This document shows positions 33,311 to 46,152 of a DNA stretch of 64,000 nt, piece by piece. The translations under genes and the position numbers were made by a program. This DNA is from Ashinkailepas kermadecensis (taxonomy: Eukaryota > Arthropoda > Thecostraca > Neolepadidae), in assembly GCA_034440615.1 (NCBI GenBank), contig JAOTOM010003992.1, positions 94,501 to 158,500 on the forward strand, in the 5' to 3' direction. The notes beneath the pieces were generated by a model. That model saw nothing but the letters and a program-made list of their open reading frames with translations. It was not told the origin of the DNA and searched no databases. How positions within the stretch are numbered: the stretch's first letter is position 1; every line of letters begins with the position of its first letter.

Positions 33311-33673
33311 CAGACAAGTCGGGTTTCAGCAGAGGTCCGACGCGTCTCAGTACAGTTGAGGGACAGGCACTGCTGACAGCATAGCAGGGATGACAAAAGT
33401 CAAATACAAACCGGAAGAGTTTTGTGAGCACACGCATTGTGCTTAATGATTTATTATCCTTTCCGAAATTCATGTTGATCACCAGATTCTAGTGAAGTCT
33501 GATTTTCTGGCACCAGAAAATAAGAGGGAATGTGATCCTTTTATGCTAAAAGTATGCAGTGTTAAGCTTTTTAGTAGCCAGTTGTGTAAGGCATGCATTA
33601 TTCCCATGTATTTGTAATTATACGTGTGGTGGCCATAGCAGCAGTGAAAACACTGAATGATCAATATACAAAC

Positions 33674-33885
33674 GACGAAACTGTTGTAGGCTGACGTGAT
33701 GCAAGACTAGATGCATGCTAAAATGTGACGAAACTGTTGTAGGCAGACGTGATGCAAGACTAGATGCATGCTACAATGTGACGAAACTGTTGTAGGCTGA
33801 CGTGATGCAAGACTAGATGCATGCTAAAATGTGACGAAACTGTTGTAGGCAGACGTGATGCAAGACTAGATGCATGCTACAATGT
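33674..33885. repeat. Minisatellite, 53-bp unit, 4 copies (106-bp dimer)
   Basis: GACGAAACTGTTGTAGGC followed by ATGCAAGACTAGATGCATGC. Units alternate GGCTGACG/CTAAAATG with GGCAGACG/CTACAATG, so a dimer was duplicated. Confidence 0.95.
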
Positions 33886-35112
33886 AAACACTCCGAATTT
33901 GCTGTGATAGTGTTAGTGGTAGTGGTACTGAAAAAGTCATGCCGCATAATTTTCGAATCACAGTCATACCGATGTTGGTGATGTCAAGTTTTCCATCTAC
34001 GGGAGAAGCGTCTTAAGACGCGTGATGTACATTGAGAGTGATGCGGAAACGGCCACATTGATGCAGATCTTGCAGTTACTTGTATATGCCATAGCCCGTG
34101 AAAAACGTCACAATTACCGACGTGAGGAAGACGAATATAGTTGTCAGTTATATAAATATATGGATATATATCCATACGGCTCAACTCCACCGAGCGCCGG
34201 TGATGATGGTAGCAAATGTTCAGTCTAATATATATAAGCTGTGACGGCTTCAGATTGCACCAAGACTCGGTCGAAATAACAAGGGCGTCTGTTTGCGAAC
34301 ATTAACTCTAGTTTTAGGAAATCGGCGCGCCAACAAAGCCTTAGCTCAGGAAAGGCACGCAAGCGTATAGCTCCACCGACGGAACAAAAGACTGGAGAGA
34401 TTGTATTTATATTCCGGACAGGAGCTTGGCTTCGCTCCTGTCGCACTCGTTTGGTTTTTAGGTCTCGCTGTTGAAAGACAATGTCTGTGGGTTTCGCCAG
34501 TACTCATAACGATTGACAGCTCGAAAGATAAAAGTGCAAACTGAAATACGCCGCTCTATTTGTTCGCCTGATTTAATCCGACGTCGTTGGATGTAAGCCA
34601 CTAGGCCTTCATTCGGACAGATATTGAAGAATCCCGATGCATGGTCTGCTGGATTGGCAATATGCGTCCGACGAAGTCGTGCAAATGCTAAATGGGCTCC
34701 TCCTATTTTTGGATCGGGAATGACGCTTCGTGGGCATCACTGATTTATATCCCCAGGCAATATGACCAGGGGCGGTAGAGTGCCATCATTCTTCGGCTCC
34801 GTGACCTTCCCCCGGCGAAACACTGCTGTCTGCTGATGCATTGCAGAAGCAGTGGCCCGTTTGGTAACCAGAGGAGTTACCAATCTGGATGGCATACAGC
34901 TCACGAGAGCCTGCTGGGGAGGGGAGGGACGAATGGTCCTATGTTCGGGGTCAACTGTTCTCATAGATATTCAGTGACACCAGTAGAGGAATTCTTGAAG
35001 CGGACAGCTTGTCGAACGCCGTCTCTCAGCTGAGTCGCACGAGCGCCGCGCTTCGGCAACGACCCGACTTGATGTTTCGGCGCGATTTCTGTGAATAACC
35101 TCGTACGGAGTA
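33886..35112. other. Unique spacer
   Basis: No gene recognised. Confidence 0.45.
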
Positions 35113-35190
35113 TGGCGTATCGGACACGGATATTGTGGCCGGCCATAATGTCGCGAGTCTCGGACACGGACACTGTGGCCGGCAGCAATG
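35113..35190. repeat. Imperfect duplication, about 40-45 bp, 2 copies
   Basis: TCGGACACGGA, TGTGGCCGGC and AATGTC occur in the same order twice. Confidence 0.75.
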
Positions 35191-35650
35191 TCCGTTTCCA
35201 GTATGATTATATCCCAGTACACCTGCCGGCCAGTCAGATCCTGTGCTGTCCGGCAACTCGCCAGTGTTCAATTTATGACGTCAAGAGCGGGCAGGTGCCG
35301 GTACCGAGTTGTGAACAAGGTCACTGCAACGTAAGCAATGCCAAAGACAAGTTGGCGATCACGCTGGGCTCTATTGCATGACGTTGTGATGTTGCAGTGA
35401 TCGGACATCATTGCGCCACCTGTCCATTGGTGGCATTCAGCTGGCGCCAGTGTGGTGACGCCAAGGTCACTGCGGCCAACAGTACTCGCCGGGTGAAATA
35501 TGCCAGCTAGCAATGGTAGTCCCCATGCCCTACTTGGGCAGCTTGAATTATTTTGATAGAGGTTGAACGCTTGGAAAGAAGCGGAAGATAATGCAATTTC
35601 TTAGCATTACTTATTGTACAATGTCGATAAGCGACCATGGAATGGAAAAT
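35191..35650. other. Unique spacer
   Basis: No gene recognised. Confidence 0.4.
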
Positions 35651-36168
35651 ATAGCCGGCATGTGTTGCGATTCCTAGCATATCACGGGATATTGTCCTTA
35701 CACAGCCGGCATGTGCTGCGATTCCCAACACATCACGGGATATTGTCCTTACACAGCCAGCATGTGCTGCGATTCCCAACACATCACGGGATATTGTCCT
35801 TACACAGCCGGCATGTGCTGCGATTCCCAACACATCACGGGATATTGTCCTTACACAGCCGGCATGTATTGCGATTCCCAACACACCACGGGAGATTGTT
35901 CTCACACAGCCGGCATGTGCCGCGATTCCCAACATATCACGGGATATTGTCCTTACACAGCCGGCATGTGCTGCGATTCCCAACATATCACGGGATATTG
36001 TTCTCACACAGCCGGCATGTGCTGCGATTCCCAACACATCACGGGATATTGTTCTCACACAGCCGGCATGTGCTGCGATTCCCAACACATCACGGGAGAT
36101 TGTTTTCACACAGCCGGCATGTGCCGCGATTCCAAACACATCACGGGAGATTGTTCTCATACTGGCTT
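35651..36168. repeat. Minisatellite, 51-bp unit, 10 copies
   Basis: The unit includes CAGCCGGCATGTGCTGCGAT followed by TCCCAACACATCACGGGATA. 51 bp is 17 codons; the resulting 160-220 codon frames have no family resemblance. Confidence 0.96.
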
Positions 36169-36277
36169 TTCAGCAGTAGTCCTTCTGTAGTGACACTACA
36201 GATCTTCTCTCCCATGCACCCCCTCCCCTCCCCTGTCACATTATATACCAGTTGTTACATACAGCGCCAATTGTAAA

Positions 36278-36515
36278 CTACACGAGGGGTATTCACCCTG
36301 AAGCGTCAGTGTCACTGTACCAACGCGGGGTATCGACCCTGAAGCGTCAGTGTCACTGTACCAACGCGGGGTATCGACCCTGAAACGTCAGTGTCACTGT
36401 ACCAATGCGGGATATCGACTCTGAAGCGTCAGTGTCACTGTACCAACGCGGGGTATCGACCCTGAAGCGTCAGTGTCACTGTACCAACGCGGGGTATCGA
36501 CCCTGAAGCGTCAGT
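36278..36515. repeat. Minisatellite, 41-bp unit, about 6 copies
   Basis: CCTGAAGCGTCAGTGTCACT followed by GTACCAACGCGGGGTATCGA. Confidence 0.93.
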
Positions 36516-36571
36516 CCCCGGCAGTGGCCCCCACGGCAATAGTCTTTCCTTTGCGGTGACGCTTGTCATCC

Positions 36572-36695
36572 ACTCAGGGAGAGCCGTCAGTAGCGGCGTA
36601 CTTTATCCGGCTGATGTGGCATCTGGCTATTACACTCAGGGAGAGCCGTCAGTAGCGGCGTACTTTATCCGGCTGATGTGGCATCTGGCTATTAC
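36572..36695. repeat. Perfect tandem duplication, 62 bp, 2 copies
   Basis: Starts ACTCAGGGAGAGCCGTCAGT; the second copy is identical. Confidence 0.95.
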
Positions 36696-37824
36696 ACATA
36701 TTGACGTCCATGGGTGGATGACGTGAACAAAAACTGAATATGAGAAACACGGCTACGTACCAATATCACATGCAAATCCACATACAAGTCATACGCTTAT
36801 TCATTACGGAACATTTGGACGGCAGCCAGCATCATTTCCTCAGTGAATCTCGTGTCTTAGCTTAGCTTAGCCTTAACCTTAGCTTCACACCGGAGGAGGT
36901 TCCTGACTCTGGTAGCCAATTGCAACCTGGAGCAAAGCAGAAGCCCGGGCAATCACGGCGCATTGTAGTCGCCTGGTCTCGACTTTGTATGCGGGTGAAT
37001 GCAAGGTACGGCTTGGAAAAATCCGAAGTAGAAAAACCAAGCTGCTTGGAAAATACGAAGGTTGAAAGGAGAACCGTACGATCTACCAAATTGCGTCGGT
37101 CCCTGCCTGCGTGGTTTAAGAAACCCATATGCTTGTGCCAAGCGAGCGCAGAGTGGAGATTGGCGTTTGCCTTCGTGCTTAGCTTGGCCAACAGCACTTC
37201 TCGCGCAGGTAACGAGTTGGTTGCAATGCTTGACCACGACGTCTCTTAGACTGACTGCACGTGCTCGGTGCTTTATCTTCACGCTGTTCTTTTAATGCGC
37301 TGCATTGCGCTCATATTTGTGTTGCATTATTATTTCAACTGTAATATAATTAAACCACATATTAAGTAATTTTATGGAATTTGGTTTCCACCGCCCATCG
37401 CACGTGCCCGAGCATTGCCCGTAATGCCATTGATAATTAATTGTTGGTGAAATAAATGGGGATGGGACGATGTTGGATGGCATATATTGGGCACGTCAGT
37501 AAAAATGTTCGATTAAATAATGGAATATCGGACACAACACACCTGCAAAAGTGGAGCAAGGTGGATTCGGTTGAAAAGGAAACAACGGTTAAGATGTGTG
37601 TTGCCGAGCCGTAAGTGTGCGAGAACCACCTCCTCTAAACTCGTGTTTGTGTTGATGGGGACCATTTGGAGAGAATGGGCTATTCACTATTGTGAATGTG
37701 CCTGGTGTGGTGGTTCCAGCATGCCTGGACATTTATAAAGACATAAGTGTCCAACGACGACGTCACGTCTAGACGACAGGTCGTGACGTGACGTCACGCT
37801 CGTTTCCCCGGAGACAGGAGGTCG
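36696..37824. other. Unique spacer
   Basis: 37759-37795 holds a cruciform-like TGACGT-rich inverted repeat. No gene recognised. Confidence 0.45.
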
Positions 37825-38545
37825 CGGGAGGTACGCGGCATTGTTCACGTGGTCACCGTGGGTACGCGGTATTGTTCACGAGGTCACCGTGGGTACGGGG
37901 ATTGCTCACGAGGTCGCTGTGGGTACGGTAGATTGTTCACGAGGTCACCGTGGGCACGGGGGATTATTCAGCATGTCGTCGGGGGCACGGTGGATTGCTT
38001 AGCAGGTCGCTGTAGCTACGGTGTATTGTTTAGCAGGTCGCCGGGGCTACGGTGGATTGTTTAGCAGGTCGCCGGGGCTACGGTGAATTGTTTAGCAGGT
38101 CGCCGGGGCTACGGTGGATTGTTTAGCAGGTCGCCGGGAGTACAGTAAATTGTTTAGCAGGTCGCTGTAGCTACGGTGTATTGTTTAGCAGGTCGCCGGG
38201 GCTACGGTGGATTGTTTAGCAGGTCACCGGGGCTACGATGAATTGTTTAGTAGGTCGTCGGGGCTACGGTGGATTGTTTAGCAGGTCGCCGGGGCTACGG
38301 TGGATTGTTTATCAGGCTGTCAGGGCTACGGTGGATTGTTGGCAGGTAGCCGGGGGTACGGGGATTGCTTAGCAGATCGCCGGAGGTACGGTGGATTGTT
38401 AGCAGGTCGCTGGAGGTACGGTGGATTGCTTAGCAGGTCGCCGTGGATACGAGGGATTGCTCAGCAGGTCTCAGGGTGCGCGGGGGATTGTTCAACAGGT
38501 CATAGGCGGTACGGGGGATTGCTTACGAGGTGGCCGGAGGGTGGA
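37825..38545. repeat. Minisatellite, about 31-bp unit, about 22 copies
   Basis: GGTGGATTGTTTAGCAGGTC followed by GCCGGGGCTAC. Edges are diverged (TTCACGAGGTC at the left) and the centre is homogeneous. Confidence 0.94.
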
Positions 38546-38829
38546 GGTTGTTTGCGAGGTGGCCGGAGGACGTGTGCACAAGTTTGAGGACGTGCTTACG
38601 AGGTGACACGTGTGTACCGCGTGACTCCAGGACAGCAGGATGTGGCACGTGTGTACCGTGGTGCAGCCACCAGGCCCTCTTCCCTGCTAGAGGCCTGGCA
38701 TATATGTGGGACATGATACAGTTCGGCTTGGAGCCGTTTCTCTTCCCCAGAACCATATGGTTCAGTGAGCAACTCAACGTTTTGAGATTCACCGGCTGGT
38801 AGCAACAGCGTCTCCAGCATGAGAAGTTC

Positions 38830-38885
38830 ACCGCTGCCGCCCTGGACGCCTGTCACAGATGACAGGCGTCCAGGGCGGCAGCGGT
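38830..38885. repeat. Perfect hairpin, 26-bp arms, 4-base loop
   Basis: The left arm begins ACCGCTGCCGCC (38830) and ends CCTGTCA (38855). The loop is CAGA. The right arm (38860-38885) is its exact reverse complement. Confidence 0.97.
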
Positions 38886-38890
38886 CTGTG

Positions 38891-38910
38891 CCTTGACAGG
38901 TCTGTCAAGG
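38891..38910. repeat. Second perfect hairpin, 9-bp arms
   Basis: CCTTGACAG, GT, CTGTCAAGG; five bases after the 26-bp hairpin. Confidence 0.93.
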
Positions 38911-40464
38911 CGCCGTCTACGCGTCTTGTCTGCGCAGATACCCTAGGCTGGCCCGCCCGAGGCGGTTCACCCCTCCTGCCCCGCGGCCAGTGCCGCAGTG
39001 ACTGTGCTGACTCTGCCCGGCGGAAGATGCCTGGCGAAGCTGGTGAGTGGTGCTCCGTCGGCGGTCTATCTGGCGCTGGGCAGCGATAGCGGCTCGTGTG
39101 GTGATGCCCGCCTGTTTGGTAAAGGCTTCGTCTGCTCCGATATGCCGACCTACGCTGAAAACAGACGCTATCGGTCCCGCAGCGATGTACCGACCGCTCC
39201 CCCCCCCCACCACCACCACCACCACCACACCGGCCGATCACGTGGCATGCAGCGATAAACGGCATCGGCTGGTTTTGTCTATCATTCGGCCATTCATGTT
39301 TCACACGTAAATGCTGGCATGAATGATAGCCTCACGAAGGATACGGGATTAAAATGAATGACGTGACGTCGACCTAGATCGTCAAACTCGTCACCAGTGT
39401 TATTGGGCCACGCACGAAGAGCAGAGCTGAACGGAAGCTGCCATAAACTCTACAGCAGGGTATCACCTTGTAGGGTACACTCTACAGCAGGGCATCACGA
39501 AGGGGGCCACCGGCCCTTTCAATCATTGATTTGCACCGCCCCCTCCTCCCCTCTCAATTGGGCTGAAACTACTTAGCCATCGGCCTATGGGTATGCACTA
39601 GATACAAATGTTTTTGGAGCAACTTTCGCCATCAAAATGTCATTTGACCCCCTCCCCACAACCAATTGCACACAGTGACAGTGACAGTGATAATGACGGT
39701 GGGTGACACACAGTGACACGCTGACATGATCTACAGGGTAAATTCAACCTCTGCTCCATGTAATTTACGTAAGGTGAGTAGAATACCCGTACCTCCTTCT
39801 CACAGGCACCAGCTCTTGAAAAGTACCATTTCACTTTACGCTACCACTCTTTGATGTGCTGCTGTGTTATGTGTAGATATGTCAGCACGCTTATTTGTTA
39901 TGATCCATTTGTCTCATTTTCTCTCAGCTGAATTGCTGTAATTGCATGTGCTCATGATATGGCTACATAATATAAGTCGAGTATTCGAATGTGCCCGAGA
40001 AGCACAGCACAAATCCGAATAGAAAGCAAAATTTGTAATCTCCTCCTAAAAACAAAGGTACTCAGTTTCTCCAAGGCAAAAATATTCACGATCAACGTGA
40101 ATCGTCTCTGGCAATGAGGTCAAATTCACTGATTTGGAAGCCTCCCAATAAGCTTGGAAAAAAGTAAAAACATATTAAACCTGGAAAGGTTGGTATCAAA
40201 CTTCGCTAGGCCAGAGCCCTAGCGAAACTGCACAGAATAGCATCTACTGAGCCTTCGCTAGCTACAAGAGACACCAATTGCATTCTAGTGAGATGACATA
40301 GCCCCCGCACAGCACACGTATTACCAGCAAGCGCATGGGACTGTGCGGCTGGTAGGACGACAGTGCCGGCTGTGAACCTGTAACCTAAGCTCTCCGGCCT
40401 TGCATGGAAGCTGAGAGGACCCGAGACGCACTATTTCAGGTTTGGCTGCACGCCAACTGTCTTT

Positions 40465-41262
40465 CCGGTCAGTCTCGGGAGGGGGGGGCTCTAATCTCCG
40501 AACTAAGCGTCGCATGGAAACGACAGAGTTGTCACCGGAAAGCGTTCGACGAGTGGGGTCAGAAACTACTCCAAAAAAAAATTTAACTCAAAAGGTGACG
40601 TCGCTAGGGGACGTCAAAAGGTGACGTCGCTCGTTTATGAGGTTACGACTGACGTCATGTTTTTGGCTCTGGGAGTTCGTTTTGGGAAATATTTTAAAGC
40701 AAAACTTATTTGAAATCAGAAAAGGAAGACGAAATCAACCATGGTCCCGAAATGGTAGCCCACCCAAGATCAAAATTTTTATTTTTCGAATTTTGCAAAA
40801 GTTTGCCTTTCGTTTTTTTAATGTTTCTTCTTCTAATGGGTAGAGTGCACTGGGAAGCGTTGTTTTAAGTGAACTTGGTCTTATAACATGTGCTTACTTT
40901 CGCCAGAATCTTCAATTTCAGCCCCAATGGGATAATATGCAAAACAAATAAGTCATAATATACGCAAAAATAATCACAAATTCCTCTCGTGCGTTTTTTT
41001 ACGTCTTTAAATATAAATAAACGCAAAAAGTTTCATTCAAATATCTTTAGCCGTTGAAGTGTGACGACTGATTGAACGTTTCTGGAGGTGACCTCACTTG
41101 ACCGCGACTAACTCGGTGACCGTGGATGACCTGACCTCAACATTTTCACACAAGATGCCAAATGAATGTGGAAAAGGTATACCAAATTACGGCTTGCTGC
41201 CGCGTGCCGTTTTTCACTAGTCGCGGGAGACCTTAGAGGGGTGGAAAATGATCCCCGAGACG
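40465..41262. repeat. Dispersed repeat of unknown family, copy 1
   Basis: Collinear with 61449-62282 in the same orientation over about 0.8 kb. Shared blocks include TTTCCGGTCAG, AACTAAGCGTCGCA, CGGAAAGCG, GGTGACGTC/AGTGACGTC, TTTTTGGCTCTG, AATCAGAAA, CGAAATC, ACCATGG, TTCACAC and CCCCGAGAC. Many substitutions and small indels separate the copies. No coding frame or clear termini seen. Confidence 0.85.
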
Positions 41263-41534
41263 GCGTGGGTTAAACCATTTAACGTTATATGCGTACGTGA
41301 CCACCATCAAACCTACAAACAACTCTCAACACCATAGGCACATAACATAACCATAACGTCCAACGCACATCACCATCGGATAAGCACAATTACAGAATGC
41401 ATCATCCTTCCAAAGCCATGCCAGTTAAAACACAATTTGAGTGGCAGGAAAAGGCCACACCTATTTTCAAATCGTGATTTCAGTGCACGCCCGTTATCCA
41501 CACCACAATCGGACGTCACTACCAGCCTTACACA

Positions 41535-42163
41535 GATCGCGTTGCCTTCACATCACTACCAGTCGCGGCCATCACACAGATCACGTCGTCTTCACATCAC
41601 TACCAGCCGCGGCCATCACACAGATCACGTCGCCTTCACATCACAACCAGCCGCGGCCATTACACAAATCACGTCGCCTTCACGTCACTACCAGCCGCGG
41701 CCATTACACAGATCACGTCGCCTTCACATCACTACCAGCCGCGGCCATCACACAGATCACGTCGCCTTCACATCACTACCAGCCGCGGCCATCACACAGA
41801 TCACGTCACCTTCACATCACTACCAGCCTCGGCCATCACACAGATCACATCGCCTTCACATCACTACCAGCCGCGGCCATCACACAGATCACGTCGCCTT
41901 CACATCACTACCAGCCGCGGCCTTCACACAGATCACATCGCATTCGCATCACTACCAGCCGCGGCCGTGACACAGATCACGTCGCCTTCACATCACTACC
42001 AGCCGCGGCCATCACACAGATCACGTCGCCTTCACATCACTACCAGCCGCGGCCATTAAGCAGATCACGTCGCCTTCACATCACTACCAGCCGCCGCCAT
42101 TAAGCAGATCACGTCGCCTTCACATCACTACCAGCCGCCACCATCGCACAGATCACGTCGCCT
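41535..42163. repeat. Minisatellite, 44-bp unit, about 14 copies
   Basis: TCACATCACTACCAGCCGCG followed by GCCATCACACAGATCACGTCGCC. Mild divergence, more at the right end (GCCATTAAGCAG). Confidence 0.95.
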
Positions 42164-43150
42164 TTGGCAGAGTTTCAGGGCTTGAAAGAGTGTCGACTAT
42201 CAACTAATCGAATGTCGGTAATGAGCGCGTGACGCGCCCAGCCACCAGCTAGGTCATATTGCAGTGGGAGAGGACGTCAGGTGGAATGCGTTTGGAATGA
42301 TAGGCAGAGGATAACCAGTATTTATAATGACGGGGAGGAGACAACCAGCAGGCGTGCATATTTATCCCAGCTGGCATAACGCTGATGCAAATGAGACACG
42401 CAATGTTCTCATGTGGTGTGAAATGCAACGGATGTTAAATGTGATCTGAAATTTTGAGTGTGAAAGAAGACTTGTTCCTTGTCTGCATGTAACATTATAC
42501 GGGAATAGTTTACCTAACTATTTTGGCTACATGTATGGTGTAAATGCCTTCGTTTGTGCTAGACGTAACCGACTATTTTGACTACGTCGCAGGTAGTTTC
42601 ACGCTTTCTGCACCATTTTTTTTTCGTAGATTTGGAACTTGGATAATTTCAGCCAGACTCCTTTTGTAAGAATACAAATAAAATAGACACGAAGGAATTT
42701 GGTACGCCCGACAGCAGCAGGAACGACTTATGTCTCAGAAACAAGGAACGCCACAGTTCACCACAAATTAGTATCGATCATTAATCACAGGCATGTTTCC
42801 TCTGCCAGTTTTGCATCATTTTGAATTATTTGAAAGCCATTACTTGAATCACCATTTGAAATATGCGTTCGCTAAATTATACCAGAATATTTTTTTTTTT
42901 AACTACCTGAAGAAAATACAATGGCTACCATGGCTGCAAACGCTTTCTTTACAAATGGTACAGAAGTAGCGTTCTTAAACCACAAAGGAAGGTGGAACAG
43001 TACAAAGACAGAGGAAATAGTAGATCATTTGAAGTAGCACAAGTGAAGGAAAAATAGCCACAGAAACAACAGAAATAGTACAGGAAATCGAAATAGTAGA
43101 CATGTAGTGTACACGATAAGCTATAACCCACATCATAAATAATTAAATAA
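42164..43150. other. Unique spacer, AT-rich towards the right
   Basis: No gene recognised. Confidence 0.4.
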
Positions 43151-43191
43151 ATAATAATAATAATTTATATTAAAAAAAACACACACACACA

Positions 43192-43287
<96 letters not shown>

Positions 43288-43295
43288 CACATACG

Positions 43296-43331
<36 letters not shown>

Positions 43332-43367
43332 GATATATATATATATATTATATATATATATATATAC
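43151..43367. repeat. Compound microsatellite AAT / (ACGC)n / (AC)n / (AT)n
   Basis: (ACGC)n runs about 43191-43287, then (AC)n and (AT)n. Strictly alternating purine-pyrimidine over about 190 bp. Confidence 0.95.
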
Positions 43368-44243
43368 TCTTTTAATTTCAAATGCCTTCGAACGTAGTTA
43401 AAATCATTCCACGTCAAGAAAGACCAAGTCGGGTCAAAGTTCAACAAAGTAATTGATCTTGGTATGTCGATCTCAATTTGCTCAGGACCAGATTGACCTT
43501 TGGAATAATGGAATGGTCAGCGGATCCAATGCTGTGAACATCCTCTGTTCTTTCAGTACGCTAACAAGTCCTGTCGCCCTCCAAGAAGGGTAGCTTCCCC
43601 ACAGATAAAAAAAATATCCAAAATGCCTATGAATTGCAACTGCTAGAGTTCCCTTCCGACTGCAATGATACATAGATTAGACCATTTCCGAAGCTTCAGT
43701 GCTTTGGAGCGACAAGGGTATCCAATGCTTACCTCACTTATCATAGGGCAGGTCATTTATCTACCAAGGACAAGTGAAGAAAGCTTAATGAGAACTCGAA
43801 ATTATGTGGCAGCCGGCTCACCCAAAGACATTCAACAAAATAACTCTTCCCTTCCGCCCTTTTCTGACAGCACTTCTCATCAGTTATCCCCCACCACCAC
43901 ATAAACAAATGTTACCTTATAATTGTAGCGAGACAAAACTGAAATCGCTGCCGTCATTTTGTATTCGGACAGCATGCAGGCCTGGGCGGCTGGGTGATAT
44001 GGCCTGCTGTAACTCATCCTTGGCTGCCAGAGAGCAGCTGCTCCAACAATTCACCCATAAGCCGGGCAGCAGACGACACTTCACTCGCGTGAGTCGTATC
44101 TAGTTGTGTTATATAATATATGTGACTCCACATGTCAGAATGCTTTCTGGACGGCTGGCGATGATCGATCAGCCACGCCCCGCGTCACCAGCCGTCACTC
44201 GTCTTCGGGCGGCTGACAGCTGGTGAGAACTGCATCGGCAGCC
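43368..44243. other. Unique spacer
   Basis: No gene recognised. Confidence 0.4.
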
Positions 44244-44293
44244 GCATCACCATCACCATCACCATCACCATCACCATCACCATCACCATCACA
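44244..44293. repeat. (CATCAC)n hexanucleotide microsatellite
   Basis: About eight copies. Confidence 0.95.
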
Positions 44294-44635
44294 GCGATGG
44301 AAGCGGCGGCATGGTCGACCCGTCGGCGGTTGGCACTCGGCACTCGGCAGCTGTGGTGATCTGCTGGGACGACAACTGTCGGACCGGCAAGTGGTGGCGA
44401 ACAAAAACCGGCGCTCACACGACGCCAACAAAAACGGCTTTGGACGGCGAGAGGTGGCGCACGCGGCGTGTCCCCGCCGCCGAAGGCATCTCGGCAGCCG
44501 GCACGGTTCCCCCGTCATCAGCGCCGCACCGACCGGCACTGTCGATGCGTCAGTGCAAGATGTGCACAATGCAGGTGCACATCTGTCACGTGCCGCGTGA
44601 CAGGTGCCGACTGACGATGGTGACGGGGGCAGCTG

Positions 44636-44765
44636 GGAACAGAGCCGTGACGGTTGGGAACAGAGCCGTGTCAGCTGGGAACAGATCGGTGTCAACTGGG
44701 AACAGAGCCGTGTCAGCTGGGAACAGAGCCGTGTCAGCTGGGAACAGATCGGTGTCAGCTCAAGT
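44636..44765. repeat. Minisatellite, 21-bp unit, about 6 copies
   Basis: GGGAACAGAGCCGTGTCAGC with AGATCGG variants in every second or third copy. Confidence 0.92.
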
Positions 44766-44834
44766 GTGCTCACCAGCTTCGCCTGGTCATAATCGCGATG
44801 ACTTGCCACATCCGCCGCGTTCTCACCACCTCCC

Positions 44835-44861
44835 CTCTTCACGTAGGCCTGACGTGAAGAG
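44835..44861. repeat. Perfect hairpin, 10-bp arms
   Basis: CTCTTCACGT and ACGTGAAGAG with a 7-base loop. Confidence 0.85.
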
Positions 44862-45146
44862 CCTGACGTTAACACGGCAGCACACAGCTGAAGTGTGGCT
44901 CCTTCACTCCTCCGAAAATAGCGAAAACACGAACATCACTGTACATGATGAGTAGACGTCTATCGCGGTCGTAGTTTCGCGGCGGGCCCTGGGAGCCTGC
45001 CATTGTCCAGGCCGTCCGATAAAACCAGCCGTGTGCGTCTAAAGCCAATCGCAACGAGCAACACGGAGACCTTACAAGAGTTGGTGGCAGAGATGAAGTA
45101 GTGTGGGCTGCCTTGTACATGCAACTCTATGTGTATTTATATGAGC
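44862..45146. other. Unique spacer
   Basis: No gene recognised. Confidence 0.35.
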
Positions 45147-45166
45147 ACACACACACACACACACAT

Positions 45167-45231
<65 letters not shown>
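45147..45231. repeat. (AC)n(AT)n microsatellite
   Basis: AC run followed by about 55 bp of pure AT. Confidence 0.96.
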
Positions 45232-45233
<2 letters not shown>

Positions 45234-45779
45234 AAGATTTGCATAGGTGCATGGTATAAATATACGACCCTATCTTACAATAATCTGCCTAAGACATGCC
45301 AAATCATGAACGATTTGCATATAATAAACAGTATATTGTGTCATCAATTCATGCGACCACAAACTTTTATTTTTCTAAGTAGATCATACCCAGCCCTTCG
45401 CCACATTTTTAGATGGCATCCAAATAATCATATTGAGCATGTGCAAGTGGTTGAGCACCAGCAGGTGCACACGACAGACCCCCTCCACCCACACACACAT
45501 CTCCCTTAGCTTGCATGCGTCAAAACACAGACCACGGAGGAACAGGCGATTCCCCTCCTCAGCGTAATTTCGTGCTCTAATTGGTCGCTGTGCAGCGCTA
45601 GAGCTGATCCATCCTCCAGCGTCCCCCATCACTCTATAAAATATTGGTTGCGCGACGGCGTGCACCCCAGAAAACGAACGCCCAAACGTTTTGCCCGTTA
45701 ATGCTTCCAGCCATCGGCTTCGACAAACAAAAATTATATAGAATTCGTCCAATAGCACTGCGTTCCTATGGACGGACGC
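45232..45779. other. Unique spacer
   Basis: No gene recognised. Confidence 0.4.
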
Positions 45780-46152
45780 CTCGAATCTGACCTCTACCGC
45801 CGCACTTCATCGATTGCCGACCTTAAGCACGAGCACATGAGGCGGCCTCATTGATTAGACGGTATACTACCACTGGCCGACCTTTACCACAAGTACAGAG
45901 GCGGCCTCATTGATTAGACGGTATGCTACCGCTGGCCGACCTTTACCACAAGTACAGAGGCGGCCTCATTGACTAGATGGTATACTACCACTGGCCGACC
46001 TTTACCACAAGTACAGAGGCGGCCTCATTGACTAGATGGTATACTACCACTGGCCGACCTTTACCACAAGTACAGAGGCGGCCTCATTGATTAGATGGTA
46101 TACCACCACTGGCCGACCTTTAACACAAGCACACAAGGCGGCCTCATCGAGC
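45780..46152. repeat. Minisatellite, 59-60 bp unit, about 6 copies
   Basis: GGCGGCCTCATTGATTAGAC followed by GGTATACTACCACTGGCCGA; the first and last copies are diverged. Runs directly into the next array. Confidence 0.92.

Larger units (their letters stand above)
38546..40464. other. Unique DNA with two neighbouring perfect hairpins
   Basis: A CCA trinucleotide run lies at about 39208-39229. No gene recognised. Confidence 0.45.

Noticed and set aside
44244..44293. CATCAC run resembling a vector His-tag
   Set aside because: Embedded in unique genomic sequence with no cloning sites or vector backbone; an ordinary hexanucleotide microsatellite.
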